Source: Leucobacter edaphi
GTDB lineage: Bacteria > Actinomycetota > Actinomycetes > Actinomycetales > Microbacteriaceae
Assembly: GCF_016522535.1 (NCBI RefSeq)
Contig: NZ_JAEHOI010000007.1
Location: 141,336 to 205,335 of the forward strand
Reading direction: 5' to 3'
Length of the DNA: 64,000 nucleotides
Shown: one piece after another, positions 27,486 through 36,308 of the stretch
How the letters are laid out: each line of letters opens with the position of its first letter
How positions within the stretch are numbered: the stretch's first letter is position 1
Notes under the pieces: model-generated
Seen by the model: only the letters and a program-made list of their open reading frames with translations
Database searches by the model: none
What the model was told of the DNA's origin: nothing
Translations under genes and position numbers: made by a program

Positions 27486-27555
27486 ACTCACCGGACCACG
27501 GCTCCCACCATCGCAGGCGGGTGCCCACTGCAGGAGCGAAGGGCGGTCACCCGCA

Positions 27556-29679
27556 ATGTCTCGTCAATCTCGAACCGGGTCGAAGCGGGGGGTGGGACGC
27601 GCGGCAATCGCTTTGCTCGGCGCGATCGCGCTCACCCTCGGCCCAGGAGCACTCGCGGCCCAGGCCGCCGATGCGGTCTCCGCCGCGGGTGCCGCGCCCC
27701 AGTCGGGCGTCGCGTCACCGGCGTCGGAAACCGGGTCTGCAACCGGGTCTGCAGCCACGCCGGCCGCCGCGCCCGCGGAAACGCAGGCGCCCGCTGCCGA
27801 ACCCGTCCCGACGTCCGAAGCGGTTTCGGCTCCGGCGCCGGTTCCCGGTCCCGCGGCCGACCCCGTCTCCGCGCCGGTGAATCAGCCGGCCGATCCGGCA
27901 CCCGCGACGGATCCCGCAACGCCGGACCCAGCGGCTCAGCCGCCCGCACCGGATCCCGCGCCGCCAACCCAGCCGGCCGCCCAGCCCGAGACCGCGGCCC
28001 CGGCTCCGGTCGAGACGCCGGACGCGCCCGCGAAATCGGCCGTCGCGAAGCAGGCTGGGCAGCCGACCCAGGCCGCGGCGAAGCCGGCGGGCGGCGGAGG
28101 CAGCAGCAACCCGAAGGTCAAGATCACGATCTGCCACGCGACCGGATCGGCCTCGCATCCGTGGGAGGTCAACACGCCGAACGCGAACGGTGACGTGAGC
28201 GGTCACGCCGGGGCGGGCCACCAGGACGGGCGCGACATCATCCCGCCCTTCGACTACCGGGAGAACGGCCAGATCGCGAGCTTCCCTGGTCAGAACTGGG
28301 ACGCCGCGGGCCAGGCAATTTACAACAATGGCTGCGCAGAGCCGGTAACGCCGCCCGAACCCGGAAACCCGGTGCTCACCGTCACACCGCCGCCCTGCGT
28401 CGCCACCGGTGAGCAGCCGCCAAGCTCCGTCTCCGTATCCGTGTCGAACGTGACGGGTTCGAACACGGTGCTCGTCGTCTCGAGCGCCGCCGGAGGAACG
28501 ACGACGATCCCCGTGACCGCGAACGGAAACTACGCCGTTCCCGTGAGCGGGTACGGAAGCTACCAACTGCAGCTCAAGGTGGGAACAAAGACAGTGCAGA
28601 GCGGATCCTTCGAGGTGGCGCACTGCCCGCCCGCTCCCCAGCAGGTGGACTTCTGCCACGCGACGAGCGCGGCCGGGCCGTTCGCGCTCCTCGAGCTCCC
28701 GGCCGATGAGGTATTCGCCTCGCACTACGGGAAGGACTCCGCGGACGTGATCCCGCCGTTCCAGCTCGTGCAAAACGGCGTCACGACAACCTACAGCCAG
28801 AACTGGGATGCCGACGGCCAGGAATTCTTCGAGGCCGGCTGCAAGAGCGCACCGCCGGAGCCCGAGGAGGGCGCTATCTCGGTGCCGCATCCAGAGTGCT
28901 TCGCGGCCGGAGCCGAGCTTCCGGGAACGATCGGGATCAACGTCACGTCACTCACCAGAGTGACCGGTGCGCAGCTGCACGTGCAGCGCGCGCAGGGGGG
29001 AAGCACCGATACTCCAGTCGGCGGAACCGGCATCGTGCAGGTGCCGCTCCAGGGGGTCGGGGACTACACGGTGACCCTTGAGAAGGCAGACGGCAGCGTC
29101 CTCTCCTCGGGGAGCTTCTCGATCACCCGATGCGGATCGCCTCCGCACCCCATGACCGCGAAGATGAGCGTGCCGCAGCCGGAGTGCTATCCGACCGAGG
29201 CATCGCTCCCGGGTGAGATCGCCGTCGACGTGACCGAGCTCACCGGTACGAGCACGGCCACGATGATGATCGACAACGGTGAGGGCTGGACAACCGAGGA
29301 GCCCGTCACCGGCACCGGGGAGGTCGACATGCCGCTCCACGGGGTCGGAGACTACACGGTCACACTCTCGGCCGCCGGCAGCGAAACCACGGAGCGAACC
29401 TCGGCTCCGAGCGGTCTGACCGTGCTCGCCACCGCCTCGCTCGGCATCTCGCGATGCTCCGAGCCGCCGGTGCCGACGAAGCCGCCGGTGCCGACGAAGC
29501 CGCCGGTACCGCAGGTGAATCCGAACCCGCCGCACCCGCCGGTCACGGTGGTGCACGCGAGGCCAGCGCTCGCGATCACCGGTGGTGATCCGGAGAACGC
29601 CCTGATCGCAGGGGCCGCGCTCGTCGCGGTCCTCGGCACAGGGATCCTGCTCGCCGCGCGCCGGCGCCACTCGCGCTGA
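27556..29679 (+). CDS. Secreted cell-wall-anchored protein with CHAT-motif and Ig-like repeats, LAxTG sorting signal
   Basis: The 707-aa precursor has a signal peptide at residues 1-36 (SKRGVGRAAIALLGAIALTL, cleavage after AQA). A Pro/Ala-rich region of about 120 residues that could span the wall follows. Next come two modules with Cys-His motifs (ICHATGS...DIIPPFDY...QNWDAAGQ...GC and FCHATSA...DVIPPFQL...QNWDADGQ...GC) and three short beta-sandwich repeats, each starting at a PxC/PEC motif. A (PVPTKP)n linker leads to the sorting signal LAITGG near residue 672, a hydrophobic helix and ARRRHSR. ATG at 27556 is used because the 35 codons upstream add no signal-peptide feature. It probably functions in adhesion or wall structure; no enzyme domain is seen. 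Confidence 0.85.
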   Translation: MSRQSRTGSKRGVGRAAIALLGAIALTLGPGALAAQAADAVSAAGAAPQSGVASPASETGSATGSAATPAAAPAETQAPAAEPVPTSEAVSAPAPVPGPAADPVSAPVNQPADPAPATDPATPDPAAQPPAPDPAPPTQPAAQPETAAPAPVETPDAPAKSAVAKQAGQPTQAAAKPAGGGGSSNPKVKITICHATGSASHPWEVNTPNANGDVSGHAGAGHQDGRDIIPPFDYRENGQIASFPGQNWDAAGQAIYNNGCAEPVTPPEPGNPVLTVTPPPCVATGEQPPSSVSVSVSNVTGSNTVLVVSSAAGGTTTIPVTANGNYAVPVSGYGSYQLQLKVGTKTVQSGSFEVAHCPPAPQQVDFCHATSAAGPFALLELPADEVFASHYGKDSADVIPPFQLVQNGVTTTYSQNWDADGQEFFEAGCKSAPPEPEEGAISVPHPECFAAGAELPGTIGINVTSLTRVTGAQLHVQRAQGGSTDTPVGGTGIVQVPLQGVGDYTVTLEKADGSVLSSGSFSITRCGSPPHPMTAKMSVPQPECYPTEASLPGEIAVDVTELTGTSTATMMIDNGEGWTTEEPVTGTGEVDMPLHGVGDYTVTLSAAGSETTERTSAPSGLTVLATASLGISRCSEPPVPTKPPVPTKPPVPQVNPNPPHPPVTVVHARPALAITGGDPENALIAGAALVAVLGTGILLAARRRHSR

Positions 29680-29692
29680 TCGACCGCACGAG

Positions 29693-29741
29693 ACGGTCCG
29701 GCCGTCCGCCTCCTCATCGGGGAGCCGGGCGGCCGGACCGT
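29693..29741 (+). terminator. Intrinsic-type hairpin after the 707-aa surface protein gene
   Basis: ACGGTCCGGCCG (29693-29704) pairs perfectly with CGGCCGGACCGT (29730-29741), and a second smaller helix fits inside the loop. It lies 14 bases after the stop codon. There is no T-run, as is common in high-GC actinobacteria. Confidence 0.7.
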
Positions 29742-29885
29742 GCCGGTTCCCCGGGCTCTTCACGGTCGCGGCCGCCCCGTACGGAGCCTTCTCAACGGTT
29801 TCTTCGAGGCGTCATCCAGTCGGGTCGGGTAAATTGACGTGGATTGACGGGCATTTCTGTGCCCGAAACGAACCGGGGAATCACG

Positions 29886-31193
29886 ATGGCCAAAAAGACA
29901 CCTGCAGAACCGAGGCGCACCGACTTCGTGCGCCACGGCAAGCTGCGTCGCTCGAACGCGTGGGGGAACGCGGTCAAGGTGCTGCTCACGACGGTCCTGG
30001 TGGTGGGGCTGAGCGGGGTTGCCACGGCGGCGTACGCCGTATGGGGGCTGATGAGTAACGTCCACACGGTCGAGCTGAATAACGAGGCCTCGACCGTCGG
30101 CGCCGGAGATCAGTCGCTCGACGGCGAGCTCACGATTCTCCTCGTCGGCTCCGACAGCCGCAAGGGCCAGAAGATCAATGACGGCGAGGAGGGCGAGCTC
30201 AACGATGTGAACCTGCTCCTCCATGTGTCCGCCGACCACAAGAACGCCACGGTCGTGAGCTTCCCGCGCGACCTGATGGTCCCGATCCCGAGCTGCTCCG
30301 GACCGAACGGCGAGCCCGACTACTATCCGGCAATGAGCGAGCAGCAGCTCAACAGCACGCTCGAGCAGGGTGGACTGCCCTGCGTCGCGCGCACCATTTC
30401 GCAGCTCTCCGGGATGCCGATCAACTACGCCGGTCTCGTCACCTTCGACGGGGTCATCGGCATCTCGAACGCGATCGGCGGCGTCGACGTCTGCCTCACG
30501 CAGCCGATCGTCGATCCCGCGACCGATCTCGATCTGCCGGCCGGAGACAACACCCTCGTCGGCAAGGAAGCGCTGCAGTTCCTGCGCACGCGCCACGGCG
30601 TCGGCGACGGCGGAGACACGAGCCGGATCAGCAACCAGCAGGTCTTCATGTCCGCGCTCGTTCGCGAAATGAAGAGCGCCGACACGCTCTCGGACCCGCG
30701 CAAGGTCTACGGCCTCGCGAAGGCAGCGGTCGAGAACGTGACGTTCTCGAGCAACATGGCGAGCGTCCCCTTCCTGCAGAAGATCGCGGGCACGGTCAAG
30801 GACATCAACCTCGACAACATCAACTTCGTGCAGTACCCGGCATCGGACCACCCGTACCAGACGGGCCGCCTCACCCCGGATACCGCCTCGGCTGAGCAGC
30901 TGTTCGCGGTGATCAAGAGCGGCAAGCCCTTCGATGTCACCGGCGTCGGCCAGGGCGTCGAGGTCGAGGGGAAGAGCGGGAAGCCCACGACCGGAGCGCC
31001 GACCACGCCGGCCGCACCGCCCGAGGGAGGCGCGCCGGCAACAGAGGCGCCCGCGACGGATGCCCCGGCCGGCGGCACTCCCGCCACTCCGGCCCCCACG
31101 AAGGGCCCGGACGGGAAGGTGCAGCTCCCCGAGAACATCACGGGCACCAAGGCGAGCCAGCAGACCTGCTCGCAGGGCAGAACCGTGTACTAA
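29886..31193 (+). CDS. LytR-CpsA-Psr (LCP) family cell-wall glycopolymer ligase
   Basis: This 435-aa protein has one N-terminal membrane helix (about residues 31-55) and an extracellular LCP domain at about 75-300. Landmarks are LTILLVGSDSRKGQ, VVSFPRDLMVPIP (catalytic Arg region), INYAGLVTFDGVIGISNAIGGVDVCL and ALQFLRTRHGVGDGGDTSRISNQQ. LCP enzymes transfer glycopolymers such as teichoic acids or arabinogalactan from lipid carriers to peptidoglycan. The C-terminal 75 residues are a Pro/Thr/Ala-rich tail ending in a Cys-containing QQTCSQGRTVY. The start is ATG at 29886; the 14 codons before it overlap the probable leader. It sits between a surface protein and tRNA-Ser and ends in its own terminator. 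Confidence 0.92.
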   Translation: MAKKTPAEPRRTDFVRHGKLRRSNAWGNAVKVLLTTVLVVGLSGVATAAYAVWGLMSNVHTVELNNEASTVGAGDQSLDGELTILLVGSDSRKGQKINDGEEGELNDVNLLLHVSADHKNATVVSFPRDLMVPIPSCSGPNGEPDYYPAMSEQQLNSTLEQGGLPCVARTISQLSGMPINYAGLVTFDGVIGISNAIGGVDVCLTQPIVDPATDLDLPAGDNTLVGKEALQFLRTRHGVGDGGDTSRISNQQVFMSALVREMKSADTLSDPRKVYGLAKAAVENVTFSSNMASVPFLQKIAGTVKDINLDNINFVQYPASDHPYQTGRLTPDTASAEQLFAVIKSGKPFDVTGVGQGVEVEGKSGKPTTGAPTTPAAPPEGGAPATEAPATDAPAGGTPATPAPTKGPDGKVQLPENITGTKASQQTCSQGRTVY

Positions 31194-31235
31194 CGATCCG
31201 CCGTTCACGCGGCGTCGGGGAAAACCGGCGCAACC

Positions 31236-31268
31236 GATCCCGCCCGTCGATTTCCGACGGGCGGGATC
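31236..31268 (+). terminator. Terminator hairpin after the LCP gene
   Basis: GATCCCGCCCGTCG (31236-31249) pairs perfectly with CGACGGGCGGGATC (31255-31268) around a 5-base loop. It ends the LCP transcript and lies just upstream of the tRNA promoter. Confidence 0.8.
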
Positions 31269-31275
31269 GTCCGGT

Positions 31276-31281
31276 TAGAAT
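31276..31281 (+). promoter_or_regulatory. Candidate -10 of tRNA-Ser
   Basis: TAGAAT lies 21 bases before the tRNA 5' end, which fits a start of transcription a few bases before the mature tRNA. The -35 would fall inside the LCP terminator hairpin. Confidence 0.45.
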
Positions 31282-31301
31282 GGGTGGCGTTGTTCGCGTA
31301 T

Positions 31302-31390
31302 GGAGACGTGCCGGAGCGGCCGAACGGACTTCACTGCTAATGAAGGGTCGGGGTTAAACTCGACCGGGGGTTCAAATCCCCCCGTCTCCG
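31302..31390 (+). tRNA. tRNA-Ser (anticodon GCT)
   Basis: The acceptor stem GGAGACG pairs with CGTCTCC (31383-31389). The anticodon loop reads CTGCTAA (anticodon GCT, reading AGC/AGT codons). The long variable arm and the TTCAAAT T-loop are those of a class II serine tRNA. CCA is encoded directly after it (31391-31393). Confidence 0.96.
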
Positions 31391-31406
31391 CCAGACGAAC
31401 AACGTT

Positions 31407-31440
31407 GAAGCCCCCGGGATCCACTGGTCCCGGGGGCTTC
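31407..31440 (+). terminator. Terminator of tRNA-Ser
   Basis: GAAGCCCCCGGGA (31407-31419) pairs perfectly with TCCCGGGGGCTTC (31428-31440) and is followed by CTTGT. It lies 14 bases after the encoded CCA. Confidence 0.85.
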
Positions 31441-31534
31441 CTTGTGCCTGGGAGGGAGCGCTCCCGCTCGCATGCGGGTGGGATATTCTCGGAGTGTTAC
31501 GGAGTTACGTGACGCTGTGGCAAGTTGGGGAACG

Positions 31535-32185
31535 ATGCCGGGACGGTCGGGGATGAACGCACGAGAAAGCATGATCAGGGCAGCGGCGAGCGAGATGCTT
31601 GCCGATGGCTACGCGGGGTCCTCGCTCGCCTCGATCGCGGCCCGAATCGACCTCACCAAGGGAGCGCTCGCGCGCGAATTTCCGACGAAGGATCTACTCG
31701 CCCATGAGGTGCTCGCCGCGATGGCGACCGCGATCCAGCGGGAGCACGCGATCGCCCGCGCGGAATACCCTGACAGCCCGGCACGACGGCTCGTGCGCTT
31801 TCTCGTCGGCTTCGATGACAGCGTACGGCGCGAGGTCGAGGTTGCGGCCGCGACGTCGCTCCTCGCTGACCGGGTCCTTCCCGCGGGAATGACGCTGCCC
31901 CCGATCGACGCCTGGCGCGCCGCGGTCGGCGAGGTCGTCGGCGAGGCGCATGCCGCGGGAGATATTCCGGCGAACGTCGGCGTCGCTGCCTCTGCCCAGT
32001 TCCTCTCTGTGGCGAACCTCGGCAACGCCGTACTCGAGGCGCGAGGCGACGTCGATGGTGCACTTGAGCGGAGCCGGAGTATTCTCAGGCTCGCGATGCG
32101 CGCGATCGAACTGGTGGACATGGAGCGCGTGCTCGCCGATGTGCTGGGGGAGGAGCCGGTCGGTCCCGATCTGGCGGCGGCATAG
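31535..32185 (+). CDS. TetR-family transcriptional regulator
   Basis: This 216-aa regulator has an N-terminal TetR HTH: MIRAAASEMLADGYAGSSL, IAARIDLTKGALAREFPTKDLLAHEVLAAM (residues about 13-62). A helical ligand-binding domain follows that gives no clue to the ligand. The recognition helix resembles that of gamma-butyrolactone-receptor-like TetR proteins (KGALxxxFxxKxxLA), but that link is weak. ATG at 31535 is used, with GGGG 5 bases upstream; ATG at 31553 is an alternative. It has no close divergent partner. A 16-bp palindrome at 32534 in the following gap is a possible distant binding site. Confidence 0.88.
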   Translation: MPGRSGMNARESMIRAAASEMLADGYAGSSLASIAARIDLTKGALAREFPTKDLLAHEVLAAMATAIQREHAIARAEYPDSPARRLVRFLVGFDDSVRREVEVAAATSLLADRVLPAGMTLPPIDAWRAAVGEVVGEAHAAGDIPANVGVAASAQFLSVANLGNAVLEARGDVDGALERSRSILRLAMRAIELVDMERVLADVLGEEPVGPDLAAA

Positions 32186-32533
32186 CGCGGCTCGGTCGCG
32201 GATCGCGGGCCTGCGGCACCGCGCGCCGTGAGGTGAGGGCGCCGCGGTGGGTGGGATTTCCGCGACGCCCTCGGTCTCATGAGCCGCTCAGTGGCGGCGT
32301 CGCGCGGGCGTCGCGAGTGATCCTCGCGAATGCGCGGGTGCGGCGTGCATCGCGGTTGCAGCGACCGCGTGCATGTGCACTCCGGCCCCCGCAAGGAACG
32401 GCCCCGTTCCTGACTCGAGGGCTCCCCACCCCGAGCCACCGCGCGCCGCGGTGCGGCGCTCGATGCATGCCATCGATAATCCCCCAGTATCGGTTGTGGT
32501 GCGCGACTCCGGAATCTGGTCCCCACGACCTCC

Positions 32534-32549
32534 GTAGACGCGCGTCTAC
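32534..32549. promoter_or_regulatory. Perfect 16-bp palindrome
   Basis: GTAGACGCGCGTCTAC is self-complementary over 16 bases and is followed by a further TAGACGC half-site at 32555-32561. This is a typical shape for a dimeric (for example TetR-type) operator. The gene it would control is not obvious. Confidence 0.5.
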
Positions 32550-33080
32550 AAACCTAGACGCAGCCCCGGCAGAAGTGCAAGTGCCAAACCGTGAATATCG
32601 CCTCCGATCGGCGGGAATTCCTGTAAAAGTTCGTAGGCACTGCGCGTTGCCTGCCGCTAACGGGGCGCGTGGCATGCACGCGAAGGAAAGGTGCTTTCGG
32701 AGTTCGCGGGCAAGTGCCAGGTGCCAGCAGGCATCGTATTCCGAACTTGGCATACGGGTGGCGCGGAGGCACACCGTGCGCGGCGCGCGGGTGGCGAAGG
32801 GGAGCGGCCCCATTCGCCTTCTGCCGCGGGGAAGGGGCCGATTGCGAGCGATATTGCGGAATTCAGTGCGTTCGTCGACGGGTGAAGTGGAGGTTGAAAT
32901 GGGGCGACCCGGAATCCTTTCAGTGAATCTCCCCTGGAACTCATGTGATACTCGACATCGCCGGTTATGTCGAACGGATTCGCCGGGCCACTCCCCATAC
33001 GGTCCGGCACCTCAACACGGGTCCGTTCCACTCTCCCCCGGTATCGCCTCGCGTACGGCCCCCAAGTAGTGCGCGGGGCT

Positions 33081-33119
33081 GGGCCCGTCCGAGCGCTTCC
33101 CCAAGCTCCGGACGGGCCC
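33081..33119. terminator. Strong hairpin in the intergenic gap
   Basis: GGGCCCGTCCG (33081-33091) pairs perfectly with CGGACGGGCCC (33109-33119) and is followed by CTCTCTGCTT. It has terminator shape on the plus strand, but no gene ends nearby, so it might end a small untranslated RNA. Confidence 0.5.
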
Positions 33120-33325
33120 CTCTCTGCTTACTAAGGAGCTCACGCGGATTCGTGCTGACGATCCTTCGTTTCCAGCGAATCGCGTACAAATCAACTTCGG
33201 GAGAATTGCGTCAGAGCGGGTGATCATTCGGGTGATGCAAAGATAGATGCTGTCGTAAAAGTATGCTTCGAGTGCCGCCTCAACGGGGAAGCGGCAGTGC
33301 GGGGAACTGCGGTCCGGGGGGACAA

Positions 33326-35812
33326 ATGATGTATCAAGACGTGACGCCATCGGGAGCGAGGTGGCGCCAGCTCTATGCGCATGGCGAGCCGCCCGTCGTG
33401 CTGCACCGCACGGGACTCGTGCAGCGAATTCTTGGCGACGGGAATCCGTGGACCGCGATCGCCGCCGCACCCGGGATGGGAAAGACCACGCTCCTGCAGC
33501 AGACCGCAAGGGCCTACGGCGAGTCCGGACGCGACGTCACATTCCTGCCGCTCTTCTCGCGGCACACGCCCCCTTCCGTCCTCGTTGAGGGGCTCGCCCG
33601 TGGCAGTATCGGCCCCAACAGCGCCGTCCTCATCGACGATTTCGACTGGTTCGACGTACAGGCCGGCGCGCGATGGATCGTCGACGAACTCCTCGCTTCC
33701 GGGGCACGCCTGGTCACCGCGTCCGTTGACTCACCCGCATGGGCGGTGAACGCATCCGAGGCCCCTGACGTGATCGGGCCCGCTGATCTCTCCTTCACCC
33801 GCGCGGAGCACGCCCAACTGTTTCGGGCAGCCGACCTCGGCCCGGATAGCGCGGCAGCCGAGGAACTCGTATGGCAGGTCGCGCGCGGTGGCGCCGCAGG
33901 AACGGCGTTCTGCCTCGAGACGCTCGTGCGCAGGCCCGGGGACATGATCGCCGTCGAGCAGTCCTACAAGGACCTCGCGTCGGTGAGCCTCCTGATCTGC
34001 CGAAACGATGTTCCTGCGGACTCGACCGGCCGCGGAATGCTCGCCAGCTCGCAAAAGATCCGGCTCCTCCCGCAGCTGTCCGTTCCGCTCGTCGCCTCGT
34101 TCCTCGGTCAGGCGGCAGCGGACTCGCTCGACACCCTGTCTCGCCAGCCCACGGTGCTGGAGCCGGCGCGGGCTCGCGAGCACTACTTCGAGTGGGCGGA
34201 GGCGTTCTGGAACGCGTTCAATCACGCGGGACTCGACAACAACGAGATGCGGCTCCTCATGGCCGACGACCTTCGGAAACTCGGGGCGGCGATCGATGAG
34301 CTCTGGCAGCGGATCTTCCTCGGGCACTGGGAGCGCGCGGAGGAGATCCTGGCGGAGGAGTATCTCCGTGCAGAGGCACTCCTCCCCGGAGTGGTCAGAG
34401 CGCACCTGATCGGCGCGAACGTGGCGGGTTTCCCGCTCTGCGAATCCCTACAGCTGAGCACCCGCGCCAGCGCCGACGGCCGCACGAGCCGCACCCGTTC
34501 GCGTAATTTCGTGCGACGCGCAATCGACGTGGAGAACCCGGTCCGGGCGGCACTGGTGCGAGCGCTGCAGTCCCGGGCCGCACTGCAGGTCGCGGATACC
34601 GCATCCGCTGAGGCGCGACTCCGCGAGGCGTGGAGTCTCCTGCGGGCGCTCCCGGTCGCCCTGCGTAGTGCCTCCGGCTTCGTCAGCGCGGTCGCGGTGC
34701 TCGCGCGTGTGCTCGCGGGTCTCAACTGGTTCGGCGGTGCCTGGAACGCGCTGCTCTGGATCAGCCGCCGCACGGAGCTGCAACGCGAGGACCAGGATCT
34801 CTTCTGGGCACTCGAGTCGCTGGCCTATTTCTATCCGGAGCGGGGAATCGTCGAGCTTCCATCCGATGGGCCCGGATCCTGTCCGCTGGCCAGGGCAGGC
34901 GTGCTCGCGGTCGAGCGCGGCGTCGCGTCTGCGGCCTGGGTCCTGCTCGATGCTGGCGAACCCCGGCTCGCCTCCGAGTTCGTGCGTGCGCGACGTTCCG
35001 GAACGTCCGAGGCCCCCGACGTGGGCATCTCGGACGCGGCCAATCTTCTCGGCCTCCTGCTCAGCGGTGATTCTGCCGAGGCGCTACGCGAGTTCGATCG
35101 GATCCAGGGTGAGGGGTCGGTCTCGACGGATTCGCCGCTGACCAAGTGGATGGGAATTGTCGCGATGCTCGCAGAGGGGCGCAGTGGCGAGGCTGCTGAC
35201 CTCCTCGGCACGCTCCCCGCTGACTGGGAGCTGACCCGGATCGCGACGCTGCACTACCAGCTGATCGTGGGAAACCGGGCGCGGGCAACCGAGCCGGAAC
35301 GCCTGATCAACCGTCTGGGGCCTCGGGGGCGCGCGTTCAATTCGGTGGTGCGTGCAGTCGGGCTCGCCCGCGACGGGTTCGCCGAACGGGTGCGGGAAGC
35401 GCTGCTCAGCGCTCATGCACTGGGGGGTGCTGGTTCGGTGAGACTCGCGCTGACGCTCCTCCCGCGTGCAGATGTCGAACTGTTCTCCTCCGCGGTCGAG
35501 CGGGACGCGGAGCAGCGCGGGGTGCGGCGTTCCGGCGAAGAGGAACTGCGGCGCCTGATCGCGAACCGGCTCGAGGAGAGCGACGTGTTCTCCCCGCCGG
35601 CACGAACGATCTCGCTGACCGAGCGCGAGCTCATTGTGCTCGCCGCGATCGATCGAGGGATGTCGCTCGCGGAGATCGCGAGTGAGGAGTTCGTCAGCGT
35701 GAACACCGTAAAATCCCAGATCAACTCCCTGAAGCGAAAGCTTGGGGTGACCGGACCTCGCGAGGCGGCGGTCGAAGCCGCGGTGCAGCTGGGGTTGATC
35801 CGTCGGCGATAG
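33326..35812 (+). CDS. Large LuxR-family ATPase regulator 2
   Basis: This 828-aa protein has Walker A APGMGKTT at residues 48-55 and Walker-B-like AVLIDDFDWFD near 105, followed by a long helical region. The C-terminal LuxR HTH (about 760-820) reads SLTERELIVLAAIDRGMSLAEI and NTVKSQINSLKRKLGV. The layout resembles MalT-type STAND regulators. ATG at 33326 follows GGGGGG, and an ATG is repeated at 33329. It is the same architecture as the gene at 24759 and is likewise followed on the same strand by a wall-anchored surface protein, here the 2412-aa adhesin. I infer that it regulates that gene, but no operator has been shown. Confidence 0.87.
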   Translation: MMYQDVTPSGARWRQLYAHGEPPVVLHRTGLVQRILGDGNPWTAIAAAPGMGKTTLLQQTARAYGESGRDVTFLPLFSRHTPPSVLVEGLARGSIGPNSAVLIDDFDWFDVQAGARWIVDELLASGARLVTASVDSPAWAVNASEAPDVIGPADLSFTRAEHAQLFRAADLGPDSAAAEELVWQVARGGAAGTAFCLETLVRRPGDMIAVEQSYKDLASVSLLICRNDVPADSTGRGMLASSQKIRLLPQLSVPLVASFLGQAAADSLDTLSRQPTVLEPARAREHYFEWAEAFWNAFNHAGLDNNEMRLLMADDLRKLGAAIDELWQRIFLGHWERAEEILAEEYLRAEALLPGVVRAHLIGANVAGFPLCESLQLSTRASADGRTSRTRSRNFVRRAIDVENPVRAALVRALQSRAALQVADTASAEARLREAWSLLRALPVALRSASGFVSAVAVLARVLAGLNWFGGAWNALLWISRRTELQREDQDLFWALESLAYFYPERGIVELPSDGPGSCPLARAGVLAVERGVASAAWVLLDAGEPRLASEFVRARRSGTSEAPDVGISDAANLLGLLLSGDSAEALREFDRIQGEGSVSTDSPLTKWMGIVAMLAEGRSGEAADLLGTLPADWELTRIATLHYQLIVGNRARATEPERLINRLGPRGRAFNSVVRAVGLARDGFAERVREALLSAHALGGAGSVRLALTLLPRADVELFSSAVERDAEQRGVRRSGEEELRRLIANRLEESDVFSPPARTISLTERELIVLAAIDRGMSLAEIASEEFVSVNTVKSQINSLKRKLGVTGPREAAVEAAVQLGLIRRR

Positions 35813-36308
35813 CACGTTCCCGTTTCGGCTGGGTTTCCTCTGGGCGTCCAGGATGCGGCGTCGAGCTCCCGCCCCTGGAAATGCTGCCGGAGAGCGAAAT
35901 CGGACCGGGTTTACGTTTGATCTGCCCTTTTCACCCACTGAATCACCCGGCTGGCCTGAACCGCGCGTTCGAGGTCAAAGTGGGGTGAATTTGCCCGTGT
36001 TTGGCGTCGAGAAATATCGTCCCTTGTGGAGCAAAAACCCTGATCATAATCACTTTCTTGTGTGATATCGAGACGATCAGTACGCACATAGCAGATTCTA
36101 AATTAACCACGTCAGAAGGGTGTGTGAGGGCGTGGCGGACCCTGAACCTTCTCTGTACGCTCATGAGGGCATGGTGATTCGCGTCGTCCCGTAATACGTC
36201 GCGCGGGTGCGGAACAAACTTCCTGTTCAGGGATGGAGGTTTGGGGCCGACCCGGCATCGGGGGTTCTCGCGTAATCTCATGCAGTTCATTAATGGGGGG
36301 AAACCAAT
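35813..36308 (+). promoter_or_regulatory. AT-richer leader region of the giant surface protein (496 bases)
   Basis: No gene is seen. The composition falls well below the window average in G+C around 35980-36110. Short inverted repeats such as ATCAC-N8-GTGAT (36046-36063) are present. The 3' end holds a very strong ribosome site, GGGGGG, 7 bases before the ATG. The promoter is probably here, but I cannot pick a -35/-10 pair with confidence. Confidence 0.4.

Larger units (their letters stand above)
32186..33325. other. 1.14-kb gap without a supported gene
   Basis: I find no coding region with convincing composition, start or homology in this stretch; open frames on either strand are short and low-complexity. 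It holds a perfect palindrome (32534-32549), two copies of GCAAGTGCCA (32577-32586 and 32710-32719), a strong hairpin (33081-33119), and an AT-richer part (33160-33270) that is the likely promoter region of the next regulator. It could carry a decayed gene, a small RNA or a complex regulatory region. Confidence 0.6.

Noticed and set aside
32233..33069. 278-codon plus-strand frame in the 1.14-kb gap
   Set aside because: It has Arg/Pro/Ser-rich composition, no family resemblance and no ribosome site, and other frames are open over the same stretch.
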